A stretch of 64,000 nt of DNA from Actinoplanes sp040639655 (GCF_040639655.1 NZ_JBFAAI010000013.1:124001-188000), one strand, 5' to 3'; counted from the stretch's first letter, positions 26,156-34,245 are shown. Numbers and translations: made by a program. The notes: generated by a model from the letters alone, not told the origin.

Positions 26156-28021
26156 ATGTCCAGCTGGAGTGTCCTGCGGTCGATCCAGAACGCGGACCGG
26201 GTCAACGAGCACCGGGTGCGCAAAGGCATCACCCGGCGAATCGTCCGGTTCGCCGCTCCGTACCGCCGTGACATCGCGGTGTTCCTGCTGACCGTGGTGG
26301 TCGCCGCCGGGATCGGGGTGGCCACGCCGCTGCTCGCCGGCAAGGTCATCAACGCGATCACCGCGGGTGGCTCCGGAGCGGCCGGGGCGGTGGTGCGCCT
26401 CGCGCTCGTGATCGCCGGGCTCGCGGTCGCCGACGCCCTGCTGTCACTGGCCCAGCGCTGGTATTCCGCGCGCATCGGCGAAGGCATCATCCTCGACCTG
26501 CGGACCCGCGTCTACGATCATGTGCAACGCATGCCGTTGCAGTTCTTCGCGCGCACCCAGACCGGCGCCCTGGTCAGCCGCCTCAACAACGACGTCGTCG
26601 GCGCACAGCGGGCCTTCACGTCGACACTGTCCGGTGTGGTCAGCAACGTCATCCAGCTGGCACTCACCGCCGCCGTCATGTTCACCCTGTCCTGGCAGAT
26701 CACCGGGTTGTCGTTGCTGCTCCTGCCGGTCTTCATCGTGCCCGCCCGCCGGGTGGGGAAACGGCTCGCCGAGATCACCCGTGAGTCGTACGACCTGGAC
26801 GCCAAGATGAACGCGACGATGACCGAGCGGTTCAACGTCTCCGGCGCCCTGCTTGTCAAACTGTTCGGCCGGCCCGACAACGAGGCCGCCCGGTTCGGCG
26901 AGCGCGCCTCCCGGGTCCGCGACATCGGCGTCCAGCAGGCGATGTACTCGCGGACGTTCTTCGTGGCGATGCTGCTGGTCGCCTCCCTCGCCCAGGCGCT
27001 GACGTACGGGCTGGGCGGCTGGCTCGCGGTCCGCGGCAACGTGTCGGCCGGCACGGTCGTCACCTTGGCCCTGCTCCTCACCCGCCTCTACGGCCCGCTC
27101 ACCGCGCTCAGCAACGTCCGGGTCGACGTGATGAGCGCGCTGGTCTCCTTCGACCGGGTCTTCGAGGTTCTCGACCTGAAACCCGGCATCGCCGAGAAAC
27201 CCGGTGCCGTCCCGGTCCCGGCCGGAACCGGGCGGATCGAGTTCCGGGATGTGCGGTTCCGGTATCCCAGTGCCGACCAGGTCTCGCTCGCGACACTCGA
27301 GGACGTGAGCACCCTCGACCGGACGGAACAGGATGAAGTGCTCACCGGGCTCGACTTCACCGTCGAACCGGGTCAGATGGTCGCGATCGTCGGACCGTCC
27401 GGGGCCGGCAAGTCGACCACGTCGATGCTGGTCTCGCGGGTCTACGACGTCACCGGCGGTGCGGTCCTGATCGGCGGGGTCGACGTCCGTGACGCCACGC
27501 TCGAGTCGCTGCGCGACACCGTCGGCGTCGTCACCCAGGACTCGCATCTGTTCCACGAGACGATCGCCGAGAACCTGCGCTACGCGCGGCCCGGCGCCAC
27601 CGAGGAACAGATGTGGGAGGCCCTCACCGGAGCACGGATCGCCGCCCTGGTGCGAGCCCTGCCCGACGGGCTGGACACGGTGGTGGGGGAGCGCGGTTAC
27701 CGGTTCTCCGGCGGTGAGAAACAGCGCCTCGCCATCGCCCGGCTGCTGCTCAAGCAGCCGTCGATCGTCATCCTCGACGAGGCCACCGCCCACCTGGACA
27801 GCGAGTCGGAGGCGGCCGTTCAGCGGGCCCTCGCCGAGGCGTTGCGCGGGCGGACCGCACTGGTCATCGCGCACCGGCTCTCCACGATCCGGGAAGCCGA
27901 CCAGATCCTCGTACTGGACAAGGGCCGTATCGTCGAACGAGGCAGCCACGAGGAGCTGATCGTGGCCGGCGGCCTTTATGCCTCGCTCTATCGCACCCAG
28001 TTCACGGAGGCGGTGATCTGA
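26156..28021 (+). CDS. ABC exporter, fused membrane and ATPase domains
   Basis: A 621-residue half-transporter of the MsbA/lipid-drug exporter type. Residues 1-330 contain six hydrophobic helices (YRRDIAVFLLTVVVAAGIG is the first). The ATPase domain has GPSGAGKSTT, FSGGEKQRLAIARLL, IVILDEAT and IAHRLST. A short acidic insert between strands (EDVSTLDRTEQDEVL) is characteristic of this actinobacterial subgroup. ATG 26156 has GGGAGG 5 nt upstream. Its stop overlaps the start of a 25-residue membrane peptide gene. Confidence 0.93.
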   Translation: MSSWSVLRSIQNADRVNEHRVRKGITRRIVRFAAPYRRDIAVFLLTVVVAAGIGVATPLLAGKVINAITAGGSGAAGAVVRLALVIAGLAVADALLSLAQRWYSARIGEGIILDLRTRVYDHVQRMPLQFFARTQTGALVSRLNNDVVGAQRAFTSTLSGVVSNVIQLALTAAVMFTLSWQITGLSLLLLPVFIVPARRVGKRLAEITRESYDLDAKMNATMTERFNVSGALLVKLFGRPDNEAARFGERASRVRDIGVQQAMYSRTFFVAMLLVASLAQALTYGLGGWLAVRGNVSAGTVVTLALLLTRLYGPLTALSNVRVDVMSALVSFDRVFEVLDLKPGIAEKPGAVPVPAGTGRIEFRDVRFRYPSADQVSLATLEDVSTLDRTEQDEVLTGLDFTVEPGQMVAIVGPSGAGKSTTSMLVSRVYDVTGGAVLIGGVDVRDATLESLRDTVGVVTQDSHLFHETIAENLRYARPGATEEQMWEALTGARIAALVRALPDGLDTVVGERGYRFSGGEKQRLAIARLLLKQPSIVILDEATAHLDSESEAAVQRALAEALRGRTALVIAHRLSTIREADQILVLDKGRIVERGSHEELIVAGGLYASLYRTQFTEAVI

Positions 28022-28098
28022 TGGGATTCCTGCTCACCCTGGCGGCGCTCGCGGTGGTGTGCCTGCTGATGCTGCGGTTCGCTCTGGGCCCGCCGTAA
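28021..28098 (+). CDS. 25-residue single-helix membrane peptide
   Basis: Begins with ATG overlapping the ABC exporter stop (TGATG) and ends with TAA. The product is almost one hydrophobic helix (FLLTLAALAVVCLLML, then RFALGPP). Nearly all third positions are G or C, as in real genes here. The coupling suggests a small accessory subunit of the exporter. No homologue is recognised. Confidence 0.55.
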   Translation: MGFLLTLAALAVVCLLMLRFALGPP

Positions 28099-28248
28099 AG
28101 GGATCGGCGGCGGGGTGATGGGCCCGATCGACGAGGCCTGGCATCCGTCGGCTGACCGGTTCCGGCGGGAGATCGCGGTCCACGAACAGCGGGTTCTGCC
28201 ACCCCGTCCCGGTGACGACCGGGACAGTCCATAGTGCACCGGGCGGTC

Positions 28249-28254
28249 TAGCCT
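28249..28254 (+). promoter_or_regulatory. -10 box, leaderless start of ridA
   Basis: TAGCCT separated by 7 nt from the ATG at 28262. Confidence 0.5.
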
Positions 28255-28261
28255 CGGTGGC

Positions 28262-28648
28262 ATGGAGATGGTTGCGCACGACCCGAAGGACGGCGTCTAT
28301 TCGGCTACCAGCGACTATGTGCATGCCATGGAGGTCCGGGGTGCCCAGCGGACGCTTTACATCTCGGGGACGATGGGCCTCGACCCCGCGGGGAAGCCCG
28401 GTGGCACCCTCAGCGAGCAGCTCGTGCTCGTCTGGGACAACATCCGCGCCATTCTGGCCTCGGCCGGGATGACGGTCGACAACATCGTCCGCCAGACGAG
28501 CTATCTGCGGGACGTGTCCTACGCCGAGGAGAACGCGGCGGCCCGGGTGGCAGCCCTCGGCGGCCGCGGCGTCCCGACCACCGCGATCGTCGTACAGACC
28601 CTGGACAGTGACTGGCTGATCGAGCTGGAGATCGTCGCGGCGGCCTGA
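28262..28648 (+). CDS. RidA family protein
   Basis: A 128-residue YjgF/YER057c/UK114 protein. Canonical RidA hydrolyses reactive enamine/imine intermediates. The sequence shows LYISGTMGLDPAGKPGG and the later IVRQTSYLRDV, but the usual catalytic Arg segment (CRVEV-type C-terminus) reads LDSDWLIELEIVAAA, so it may belong to a non-deaminase subfamily. Monocistronic with a leaderless promoter. Confidence 0.85.
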   Translation: MEMVAHDPKDGVYSATSDYVHAMEVRGAQRTLYISGTMGLDPAGKPGGTLSEQLVLVWDNIRAILASAGMTVDNIVRQTSYLRDVSYAEENAAARVAALGGRGVPTTAIVVQTLDSDWLIELEIVAAA

Positions 28649-28666
28649 GGCCGCTGCAACCGGCCG

Positions 28667-28764
28667 GCCGTTGCGTTGGCCGGCCCCTGCGTTGGCTGAC
28701 CCTTACGCTGGCCAATCCGCGGGTTGGTGGCCCCTACGTTGGCCGGGCCTCACGTTGGCCGGGC
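28667..28764. repeat. degenerate 16-17 bp tandem repeats at the mug 3' end
   Basis: Repeated GTTGGCCGGGCC-like units (for example CGTTGGCCGGG at 28737 and 28753, with diverged forms at 28674, 28690, 28706 and 28723). The array crosses the stop codon of the minus-strand glycosylase (28734-28736). Confidence 0.65.
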
Positions 28765-29615
28765 TTCGTGGGTGCGCCGGGTTCGGACGGTTCCCCAGGT
28801 TCGGAGCGCTGGCCAGGCGCGGACGCCCGGGCGGCGGCTCGGAGAGCGGCGAACTCGTTGATCAAGGCGGGGAGCTGGAAATGGGCGTTCAGGCCGCTCG
28901 GGTTCGGAAGGACCCAGACCGGGACGCCCGCGATCGTCTCCTCCTGGGGACCGATACGGGCTTTCGGGCGCCCGAAAGCAGCGCGGTAGGCGGTCACGCC
29001 CAGCACCGCCAGGTATCGCGGTCGCAACCGGCCGGCCCGCTCCGCGAGGCGGGCGCCGCCCGCGACGAACTCCTCCGGCGACAACTCGTCGGCGCGGGCG
29101 GTGGCGCGCTCGACGACGTTGGTGATGCCGAGGCCCAGAGCGGGCAGAAGGTGCTGTTCGGAAGGATGCAGCAGGCGGTCGGTGAAGCCGGCGCCATGCA
29201 GCGCCGGCCAGAACCGGTTCCCCGGGCGGGCGAAGTGATGGCCGGTCGCCGCCGAGTACAGGCTCGGATTGATGCCGGAGAACAGGACGAGCAGATCCGG
29301 GCCGGTCACGTCCGGGATGGTGCGATCCGCCGCTGCCGCGATCTCTTCGGCGCTCGGCCGGCGTACCGCCGCCGGGGTCAGGGTCCCGGGTTGGACCCGA
29401 ATCGGCGGCCGAGCCGCCGCAGACCCGGACCCGGTGAGGCGCACCGCCCGCCCGGTCACCGGCGGCCGGGCGGCAGAAGAGGCCCGGCCGGCGGTCGGTG
29501 GTGGGGCTGCGGCAGGAGGCCCGCCGGAGGGTGGGTGGGCGGCGGGCGAAGCCTGGCCGGAGGTCGGTGGTTGGGCCTCGAGCGAGGCCCCGCCGGAGGT
29601 CGGTGGGTGGGTCAC
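28734..29615 (-). CDS. mug: G/T(U)-mismatch DNA glycosylase (Mug family) with repetitive N-terminus
   Basis: Excises uracil or thymine opposite guanine. The catalytic domain starts near residue 100: DLLVLFSGINPSLYSA carries the Mug GINPG-like active site, then FARPGNRFWPALH and the end VWVLPNPSGLNAHF (usual NPSGLN). GTG 29615 overlaps the SDR stop. The first 95 residues are five degenerate 12-residue PPTSG-type repeats; translation could instead start at a GTG near VQPGTLTP, so the true N-terminus is uncertain. Confidence 0.85.
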   Translation of the reverse strand: MTHPPTSGGASLEAQPPTSGQASPAAHPPSGGPPAAAPPPTAGRASSAARPPVTGRAVRLTGSGSAAARPPIRVQPGTLTPAAVRRPSAEEIAAAADRTIPDVTGPDLLVLFSGINPSLYSAATGHHFARPGNRFWPALHGAGFTDRLLHPSEQHLLPALGLGITNVVERATARADELSPEEFVAGGARLAERAGRLRPRYLAVLGVTAYRAAFGRPKARIGPQEETIAGVPVWVLPNPSGLNAHFQLPALINEFAALRAAARASAPGQRSEPGEPSEPGAPTKPGQREARPT

Positions 29616-30373
29616 AGGGTTCGGAGGGCGCCGCCGTCGACCGCGACCGCCACGCCCGTCACGTAACTGGCCGCCGGGGAGAGCAGGAAAGCGGCGACGC
29701 GGCCGAATTCCGTCGGCTCGCCGATGCGCCCCAGCGGGACGCCGGCCGCGACCGACTCGGCGGCGGCGACCGGGTCGGCCGCCGCCTCGAAGAGCTCCCG
29801 GCTGCGGTCGGTCATGAACCGGCCGGGCAGGATGCTGAGCACCCGGACGCCGCGTGCCCCGAACTCGTCGGCCATGTCCTTCGCCACCATCGCCAGACCG
29901 GGACGGAACCCGTTGGAGAGACCGAGCCCGGCCAGCGGCGTCTTCACCGAGGTGGACAGCACCAACCCGATCGCACCGCCTTCCGGCAGCGCCGACGCGA
30001 ACGTCCGCGCCGCCCGCACCGAGCCGAGGAACACCGTCTCGAACGCGCTCGTCCACTGGTCGTCGCTCATGCTCGACGCGGTGCCCGGAGCCGGGCCACC
30101 CACCGAGACCAGGGCGCCGTCGAGCCGCCCGAACCGCTCCTGCGCGGCGTGCACGAGCTCCCGCGGGGTGCTCGGGTCCGACAGGTCGGCCGCCACGCCG
30201 AGAGCATGGTCGGGTCCGCCGAGAGCGGTGACCGCCTCGGCGACCCGGTGGCCGTCACGGGAGGAGATCACCACGCGCGCGCCGTCGCCGACCAGCGCCT
30301 GCGCCGTGGCGAACCCGAGCCCGCGCGAGGCTCCGGTGAGGATGAAGACACGATCAGCGAGCCCGAGATCCAT
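29612..30373 (-). CDS. short-chain dehydrogenase/reductase, atypical active site
   Basis: A 253-residue Rossmann-fold protein with the nucleotide motif TGASRGLGFATAQ and NADP-type R/D residues, and the C-terminal VTGVAVAVDGG. The usual YxxxK pair is replaced: the aligned segment reads LGLSNGFRPGL, giving Ser and Arg. This variant recurs in a known SDR subgroup of uncertain activity. It overlaps the upstream HTH gene by 20 nt and the mug start, so the three form an operon. Confidence 0.85.
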   Translation of the reverse strand: MDLGLADRVFILTGASRGLGFATAQALVGDGARVVISSRDGHRVAEAVTALGGPDHALGVAADLSDPSTPRELVHAAQERFGRLDGALVSVGGPAPGTASSMSDDQWTSAFETVFLGSVRAARTFASALPEGGAIGLVLSTSVKTPLAGLGLSNGFRPGLAMVAKDMADEFGARGVRVLSILPGRFMTDRSRELFEAAADPVAAAESVAAGVPLGRIGEPTEFGRVAAFLLSPAASYVTGVAVAVDGGALRTL

Positions 30374-31133
30374 ACCCTGATCCTGCCACCCCGCGATGCA
30401 GCGCGTTCGCCGTGGCCGCGTCGGCGGGCAGGAACGCCTCGATGGCGAGCTCGGACAGTGTCACGTCGCGCGGGGTGCCGAGAACCGTGGTGATGCTGAA
30501 GAAGTCCAGGTCGTCGAAACGGAGCGGAACGACCAGGCCGTCCGGCCGGGCCGTGACCTCGCCACCGGGATAGCCGGCCAGCTCGGTCCGCAGATCGCGC
30601 AGCTCCGGGTCACCGGTCGCGGCGGTCTGCCGGTCGAGGCGATGCAGGATGTGGGTACGCCATTCGGCGAGGTTCCGGATCCGTGGTGCCATGCCGGCCG
30701 GGTGCAGTGCCAGGCGCAGGACGTTGACCGGCGGCGTCAGCAGTTCGGCGGCGCATCCGGCGGTGAACAGAGCCACCCCGTCGTTGGCGTCGACCATCGT
30801 CCAGTGCCGGTCCACCAGCACCGCGGGATGGGGCGCATGCCCGGCCAGCACGTTGCGGAGTGCGGTGAGCACGTCGGCCAGCGGCGGGCCGTCCAACTCG
30901 GACTCGGAGTAGGCGGGGGCGTACCCGGCGGCGAGCAGCAGCTCGTTGCGGGCCCGCAGCGGCACGTCCAGCTCCTCGGCCAGGCGCAGCAGCATCTGCC
31001 GCGTCGGCCGGGACCGGCCGGTCTCCACGAAGGACAGATGCCGCGTCGACACCCCGGATCGGCCGGAGAGGCCGAGCTGGCTCATCCGCCGTGTGTCCCG
31101 CCAGCCGCGCAGCAGCCTGCCCACCTCACTCAT
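30354..31133 (-). CDS. XRE-family regulator with MmyB-like ligand domain
   Basis: A 259-residue regulator. The N-terminal HTH is LLRGWRDTRRMSQLGLSG to LSFVETGRSRPTRQML; the C-terminal part (AVLVDRHWTMVDAND, LFTAGCAAELL, LRLALHPAGMAPRI) is the MmyB PAS-like domain that binds fatty-acid-like ligands. ATG 31133 is fixed by TACGCT 6 nt upstream. It is divergent from the SnoaL-like gene and heads the HTH-SDR-mug operon. A palindrome between the divergent genes is the probable operator. Confidence 0.9.
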   Translation of the reverse strand: MSEVGRLLRGWRDTRRMSQLGLSGRSGVSTRHLSFVETGRSRPTRQMLLRLAEELDVPLRARNELLLAAGYAPAYSESELDGPPLADVLTALRNVLAGHAPHPAVLVDRHWTMVDANDGVALFTAGCAAELLTPPVNVLRLALHPAGMAPRIRNLAEWRTHILHRLDRQTAATGDPELRDLRTELAGYPGGEVTARPDGLVVPLRFDDLDFFSITTVLGTPRDVTLSELAIEAFLPADAATANALHRGVAGSGYGSRAR

Positions 31134-31139
31134 TCCGGC

Positions 31140-31145
31140 AGCGTA
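31140..31145 (-). promoter_or_regulatory. -10 box, leaderless start of HTH regulator
   Basis: Minus-strand TACGCT separated by 6 nt from the ATG at 31133. Confidence 0.5.
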
Positions 31146-31167
31146 GGCAGCCGCCGGCGGCGAGGCC

Positions 31168-31184
31168 ATTACCCGCGGGGTAAT
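31168..31184. promoter_or_regulatory. candidate operator palindrome
   Basis: ATTACCC-GCG-GGGTAAT, two perfect 7-bp arms, A/T-rich at both ends. It begins 23 bp upstream of the regulator's -10, so bound protein would meet RNA polymerase at -35. A related half site GTTACC follows at 31192. Confidence 0.55.
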
Positions 31185-31249
31185 CGACGGCGTTACCGCA
31201 TCCCGGCAGGCTTCGAGCAGCAGGACGACCGACATGGAGGAACCGAGAG

Positions 31250-31615
31250 ATGAGCGACTTCGACACCGTGATCGAGCGTTACCTCGCCGTGTGGAACGAG
31301 ACCGACCCGGCCGCCCGGCGGACCGCGATCGACGAGATCTTCGCCGAGCGTGTGCGTTACGTCGACCCGCTGGCCGCGGTCGAGGGGCGGGAGGCGCTGG
31401 ACGCGTTGATCGGTGCGGTGCAGCAGCAGTTCGCCGGGTTCGTGTTCGCCCCGGGCGGGCCGGTCGACGCCCACCACGACCAGGCGCGTTTTACCTGGAA
31501 TCTGGGCCGTCCGGGAGAGGAGCCGCTGGTGGCCGGTTTCGACGTGGCCGAACGCGACGCCGACGGCCGGATCTTCCAGGTTCTCGGGTTCATCGACCGG
31601 GCGCCGGCCCTCTGA
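31250..31615 (+). CDS. SnoaL-like / nuclear transport factor 2 family protein
   Basis: A 121-residue NTF2-fold protein, a small cone-shaped barrel used by many isomerases and binding proteins. The start FDTVIERYLAVWNETDPAARR and the later YVDPLAAVEGREAL, HHDQARFTWNLG are characteristic. The ligand is unknown; genes of this type often neighbour MmyB-type regulators, as here. ATG 31250 has GGAGG 9 nt upstream. Confidence 0.85.
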   Translation: MSDFDTVIERYLAVWNETDPAARRTAIDEIFAERVRYVDPLAAVEGREALDALIGAVQQQFAGFVFAPGGPVDAHHDQARFTWNLGRPGEEPLVAGFDVAERDADGRIFQVLGFIDRAPAL

Positions 31616-31690
31616 CCGGGGGTGTGGCCGCCGTTCAGGCGATCCGCTCACGGGTGATGTCGTGGGGGCACCGGTGCGGAGCCTCGCGGC

Positions 31691-32293
31691 TCAGTGGCGC
31701 CGGACGGCATCCTCGACCACGTCCAGGACGGCTGCCAGCTCACCCGCGGGGCGGCCGGTGGCCAGATGGAGAACGAGTCCGTCGTACGCCAGCTCGAGGA
31801 ACTGGGTGAGCACTTCGACCGGGACGTCGTCGCGCAGGACGCCGGCGTCCCGCTGCCGCTGCAGCCGCTCGCGGGTGGCGTCGGCGATGGCGGCGGAGCG
31901 CTGGGCCCAGCGTTTGGCGAAAGCCGCATCGGTACGCCGGCGGTGCGCCACCTCGAGCTGGGTGCCGAGCCAGCCGGCCGTGTCGCCCTCGCTGTTGCCG
32001 GCGCGTTCGAGCAGGTCGCGCATCACCTGGACGAGGCCGTTGCGGGCGACGGTCTCGGCCATGCTGGCGGCGTCGTCCTCGGCGACGGCGAGGAACAGAT
32101 GCTCCTTGTCCCGGAAATGGTGAAAAATCGCGCCGCGGGACATGCCCGTGGCTTCCTCGAGCCGCCGCACGGTCGCGCCGCCGTAGCCGTACCGGGCGAA
32201 ACAGTTGCGGGCCGCGTTGAGGATCTCGTGGCGGCGCGCATCTAGCTGGTCCTGACTCACCCTGGGCACGCCGCTGATCGTTTCACGGGCCAT
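31691..32293 (-). CDS. acnR: TetR-family regulator AcnR (aconitase repressor)
   Basis: A 200-residue TetR protein whose N-terminus (ILNAARNCFARYGYGGATVRRLEEATG then SRGAIFHHFRDKEHLFLAVAEDDA) strongly resembles corynebacterial AcnR, the citrate-binding repressor of acn, as do GLVQVMRDLLE and the VPVEVLTQFLE ending. ATG 32293 is used; a GTG codon directly precedes it. In corynebacteria acnR is next to acn; here acn is 4 kb away. A perfect 12-bp palindrome just upstream, with a near match at acn, supports the link. Confidence 0.85.
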   Translation of the reverse strand: MARETISGVPRVSQDQLDARRHEILNAARNCFARYGYGGATVRRLEEATGMSRGAIFHHFRDKEHLFLAVAEDDAASMAETVARNGLVQVMRDLLERAGNSEGDTAGWLGTQLEVAHRRRTDAAFAKRWAQRSAAIADATRERLQRQRDAGVLRDDVPVEVLTQFLELAYDGLVLHLATGRPAGELAAVLDVVEDAVRRH

Positions 32294-32307
32294 CACCGTC
32301 TTGCAAT

Positions 32308-32319
32308 CCGTACGTACGG
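32308..32319. promoter_or_regulatory. acnR palindrome, candidate AcnR site
   Basis: Perfect 12-bp palindrome CCGTACGTACGG, 14 bp upstream of the acnR ATG. Ten of its twelve bases recur at 39155-39166 upstream of acn. Confidence 0.55.
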
Positions 32320-32421
32320 CTTACTAGGGCACGGCATCCCCTGATCGGATGACGCCAATTTCGTCATGCTCTCAGCGGTTTGTTGACACTCCTGGGCTTC
32401 TCGGTTCCGCGGCCGCTCACG

Positions 32422-32427
32422 TAAAGT
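32422..32427 (+). promoter_or_regulatory. -10 box, leaderless start of HAD-like gene
   Basis: TAAAGT separated by 6 nt from the GTG at 32434. Confidence 0.5.
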
Positions 32428-32433
32428 GCCCGC

Positions 32434-33081
32434 GTGCCTCTAGTCTTCCTCGCTCTGGACGACACCCTGCTCGATCGCAGCGGTGCGTTCCGGCTGTGGG
32501 CCAAGGGGTTTCTGGACGAGATCGCGGCACCGCAGGATGATCTGGAGTGGCTGGTCGCGGTGGACGCGGACGGCCTGACCTCCCGCTGGGACCTCGCCGA
32601 CCTGATCCGCGACCGCTACCGGCTGCGGGTCTCGTCGATCGACCTGGTCGACGAGCTGAACGGTGGACCACTCACCTACGAACGTCTCGACCCCATGGTG
32701 GGTTGCGCTCTGGAAATCGCCGGCGATGCCGGACTGGTCCCGGTGGTCGTCACGAACGGCCCGGCCGAGCAGCAGGAGTCGCGGATCCGCCGGACCGGTC
32801 TGGACCGGTACGTCGCCGATTGGGTGATCTCCGAGGAGTGCGGGGTCAGCAAGCCGAACCCGCGGATCTTCGCACTGGCCGCACAGCGGGTACGGATGCG
32901 GCTGGCCGGGGCGTGGATCCTCGGGGACAGCCCGGAGGCGGACATCGGCGGGGCGGCCGCGCTCGGTCTGCCGAGCGTGTGGCTGCACCGCGGGCGGGAC
33001 TGGGTGGACAACCGGTTCGCGCCGACCCACGCGGTCGGCAACGTCATCCAGGGAATCTCGGCGATCATGGCGGCCCGCTGA
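32434..33081 (+). CDS. HAD-superfamily protein lacking the nucleophilic Asp
   Basis: A 215-residue haloacid-dehalogenase-fold protein. Motif II is VVTNGPAEQQ, motif III is VSKPNPRIF and motif IV is ILGDSPEADIGG. Motif I normally reads D-x-D-x-T; here it is FLALDDTLLD with Ala7 where the nucleophilic Asp belongs, while the second Asp (Asp9) and Thr11 remain. The family is phosphatase-like, but this copy may be inactive or have a binding role. The leaderless promoter fixes GTG 32434. Confidence 0.82.
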   Translation: MPLVFLALDDTLLDRSGAFRLWAKGFLDEIAAPQDDLEWLVAVDADGLTSRWDLADLIRDRYRLRVSSIDLVDELNGGPLTYERLDPMVGCALEIAGDAGLVPVVVTNGPAEQQESRIRRTGLDRYVADWVISEECGVSKPNPRIFALAAQRVRMRLAGAWILGDSPEADIGGAAALGLPSVWLHRGRDWVDNRFAPTHAVGNVIQGISAIMAAR

Positions 33082-33162
33082 AGGTCGCGGCACGGCTCGG
33101 AAGGCCGTGTCGGCCAGCGGAAAGGCGCCCGCAGAGAACCCGGGGAAAAGGCCGCCGAAAAT

Positions 33163-33168
33163 TAGGTT
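33163..33168 (+). promoter_or_regulatory. -10 box of RIO kinase transcript
   Basis: TAGGTT 6 nt before GTG 33175, which is in frame with the RIO kinase. Codon use between 33175 and 33327 is unlike a gene (AGT, CGA, AGA, TGT), so this GTG may only mark the transcript start of a 153-nt leader. Confidence 0.45.
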
Positions 33169-33327
33169 GCGCTCGTGGCGGCGATCCGCGAGAGTCGACC
33201 GCGCACTGAGTCACGGGCCTGTCAACGGGCCCGGCGAGAGAGAAGGGGGTGTGGACCGAATGGCTGTCGTTGTGATGCCTGCTGTCCTCGTTTCCCCGAA
33301 AACTTCTTTCTCCGAGGAGAACCTCCA

Positions 33328-34245
33328 GTGCGCGAGCACGATTCGTACGGCTCCACCACCATGCGCGGCAAGCGTCGCAAGTTCGACGACGACGAGCCCG
33401 ATTTCCTGAAGCGCGGCCGGCCCGAGCCGGCCCTGAAAGAGGACCCGGATCTGCCCGAGGAGGGCGACCGGTGGTCCACCTGGGATGGTGCTCTGCACGG
33501 TCCCGAGCCTCGTCCCGACTGGGTGCGCACCGAATACGGTGCCGTCGACACCGAGCTGGGCATGCTCAAGACCGGTAAGGAAGCTGACGTCTTCCTGGTA
33601 CGCCGGGCGATTCCCGGCACCGGCAAGACCAGCATGCTGGCCGCCAAGCGCTACCGCGACGGCGACCATCGCCTGTTCCACCGCGACGCCGGATATCTGG
33701 AGGGCCGCCGTGTCCGCCGGTCCCGGGAGATGCGGGCCATGACCAACCGCACCGCGTTCGGCAAGGAGCTGATCGCGGGACAGTGGGCGGCCGCCGAGTT
33801 CGGCGCGCTGGGCCGGCTGTGGGAGATCGGGCGGGAGGGTGGCCTGGTCTGCGTGCCCTACCCGGTGCAGCTCATCGGCACCGAGCTCATGATGGAGTTC
33901 ATCGGCGACTGGGAGACCGGTGAGGCGGCGCCACGGCTCGCCCAGGTCCGGGCCGACCCGGACAAGCTGGCCGACCTGTGGCGGCAGATGACCGACGCGC
34001 TGTCGGTCCTGGCCCGGGCCCAGGTGGCTCACGGCGACCTGTCGCCCTACAACACGATGGTGCACGACGGGCGGCTCGTCATGATCGACCTGCCGCAGAT
34101 CGTGGACGTGATCGCCAACCCGCGCGGTGGTGAGTTCATCGCCCGCGACGTGCGCAACGTGGCGAGCTGGTTCCGGTCACGGGGCATCACCATCGACGAG
34201 GACGAGCTGATCGAGCGCCTGCTCTTCGAGGCGGGGCTGCACTGA
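33328..34245 (+). CDS. RIO-family serine protein kinase
   Basis: A 305-residue atypical kinase of the RIO1 type; the eukaryotic relatives act in ribosome maturation, bacterial targets are unknown. ATP-binding loop MLKTGKEADVFLV, the RIO helix region DAGYLEGRRVRRSREMRAM, catalytic Asp in VAHGDLSPYNTMV and metal Asp in VMIDLPQIVD are all present. GTG 33328 has GAGGAGA 7 nt upstream. An in-frame GTG at 33175 would add 51 Arg/Cys-rich residues and looks non-coding. Confidence 0.9.
   Translation: MREHDSYGSTTMRGKRRKFDDDEPDFLKRGRPEPALKEDPDLPEEGDRWSTWDGALHGPEPRPDWVRTEYGAVDTELGMLKTGKEADVFLVRRAIPGTGKTSMLAAKRYRDGDHRLFHRDAGYLEGRRVRRSREMRAMTNRTAFGKELIAGQWAAAEFGALGRLWEIGREGGLVCVPYPVQLIGTELMMEFIGDWETGEAAPRLAQVRADPDKLADLWRQMTDALSVLARAQVAHGDLSPYNTMVHDGRLVMIDLPQIVDVIANPRGGEFIARDVRNVASWFRSRGITIDEDELIERLLFEAGLH

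Noticed and set aside
33175..33327. N-terminal extension of the RIO kinase
   Set aside because: Kept only as a finding: codon use is unlike genes here and a good ribosome site marks 33328.
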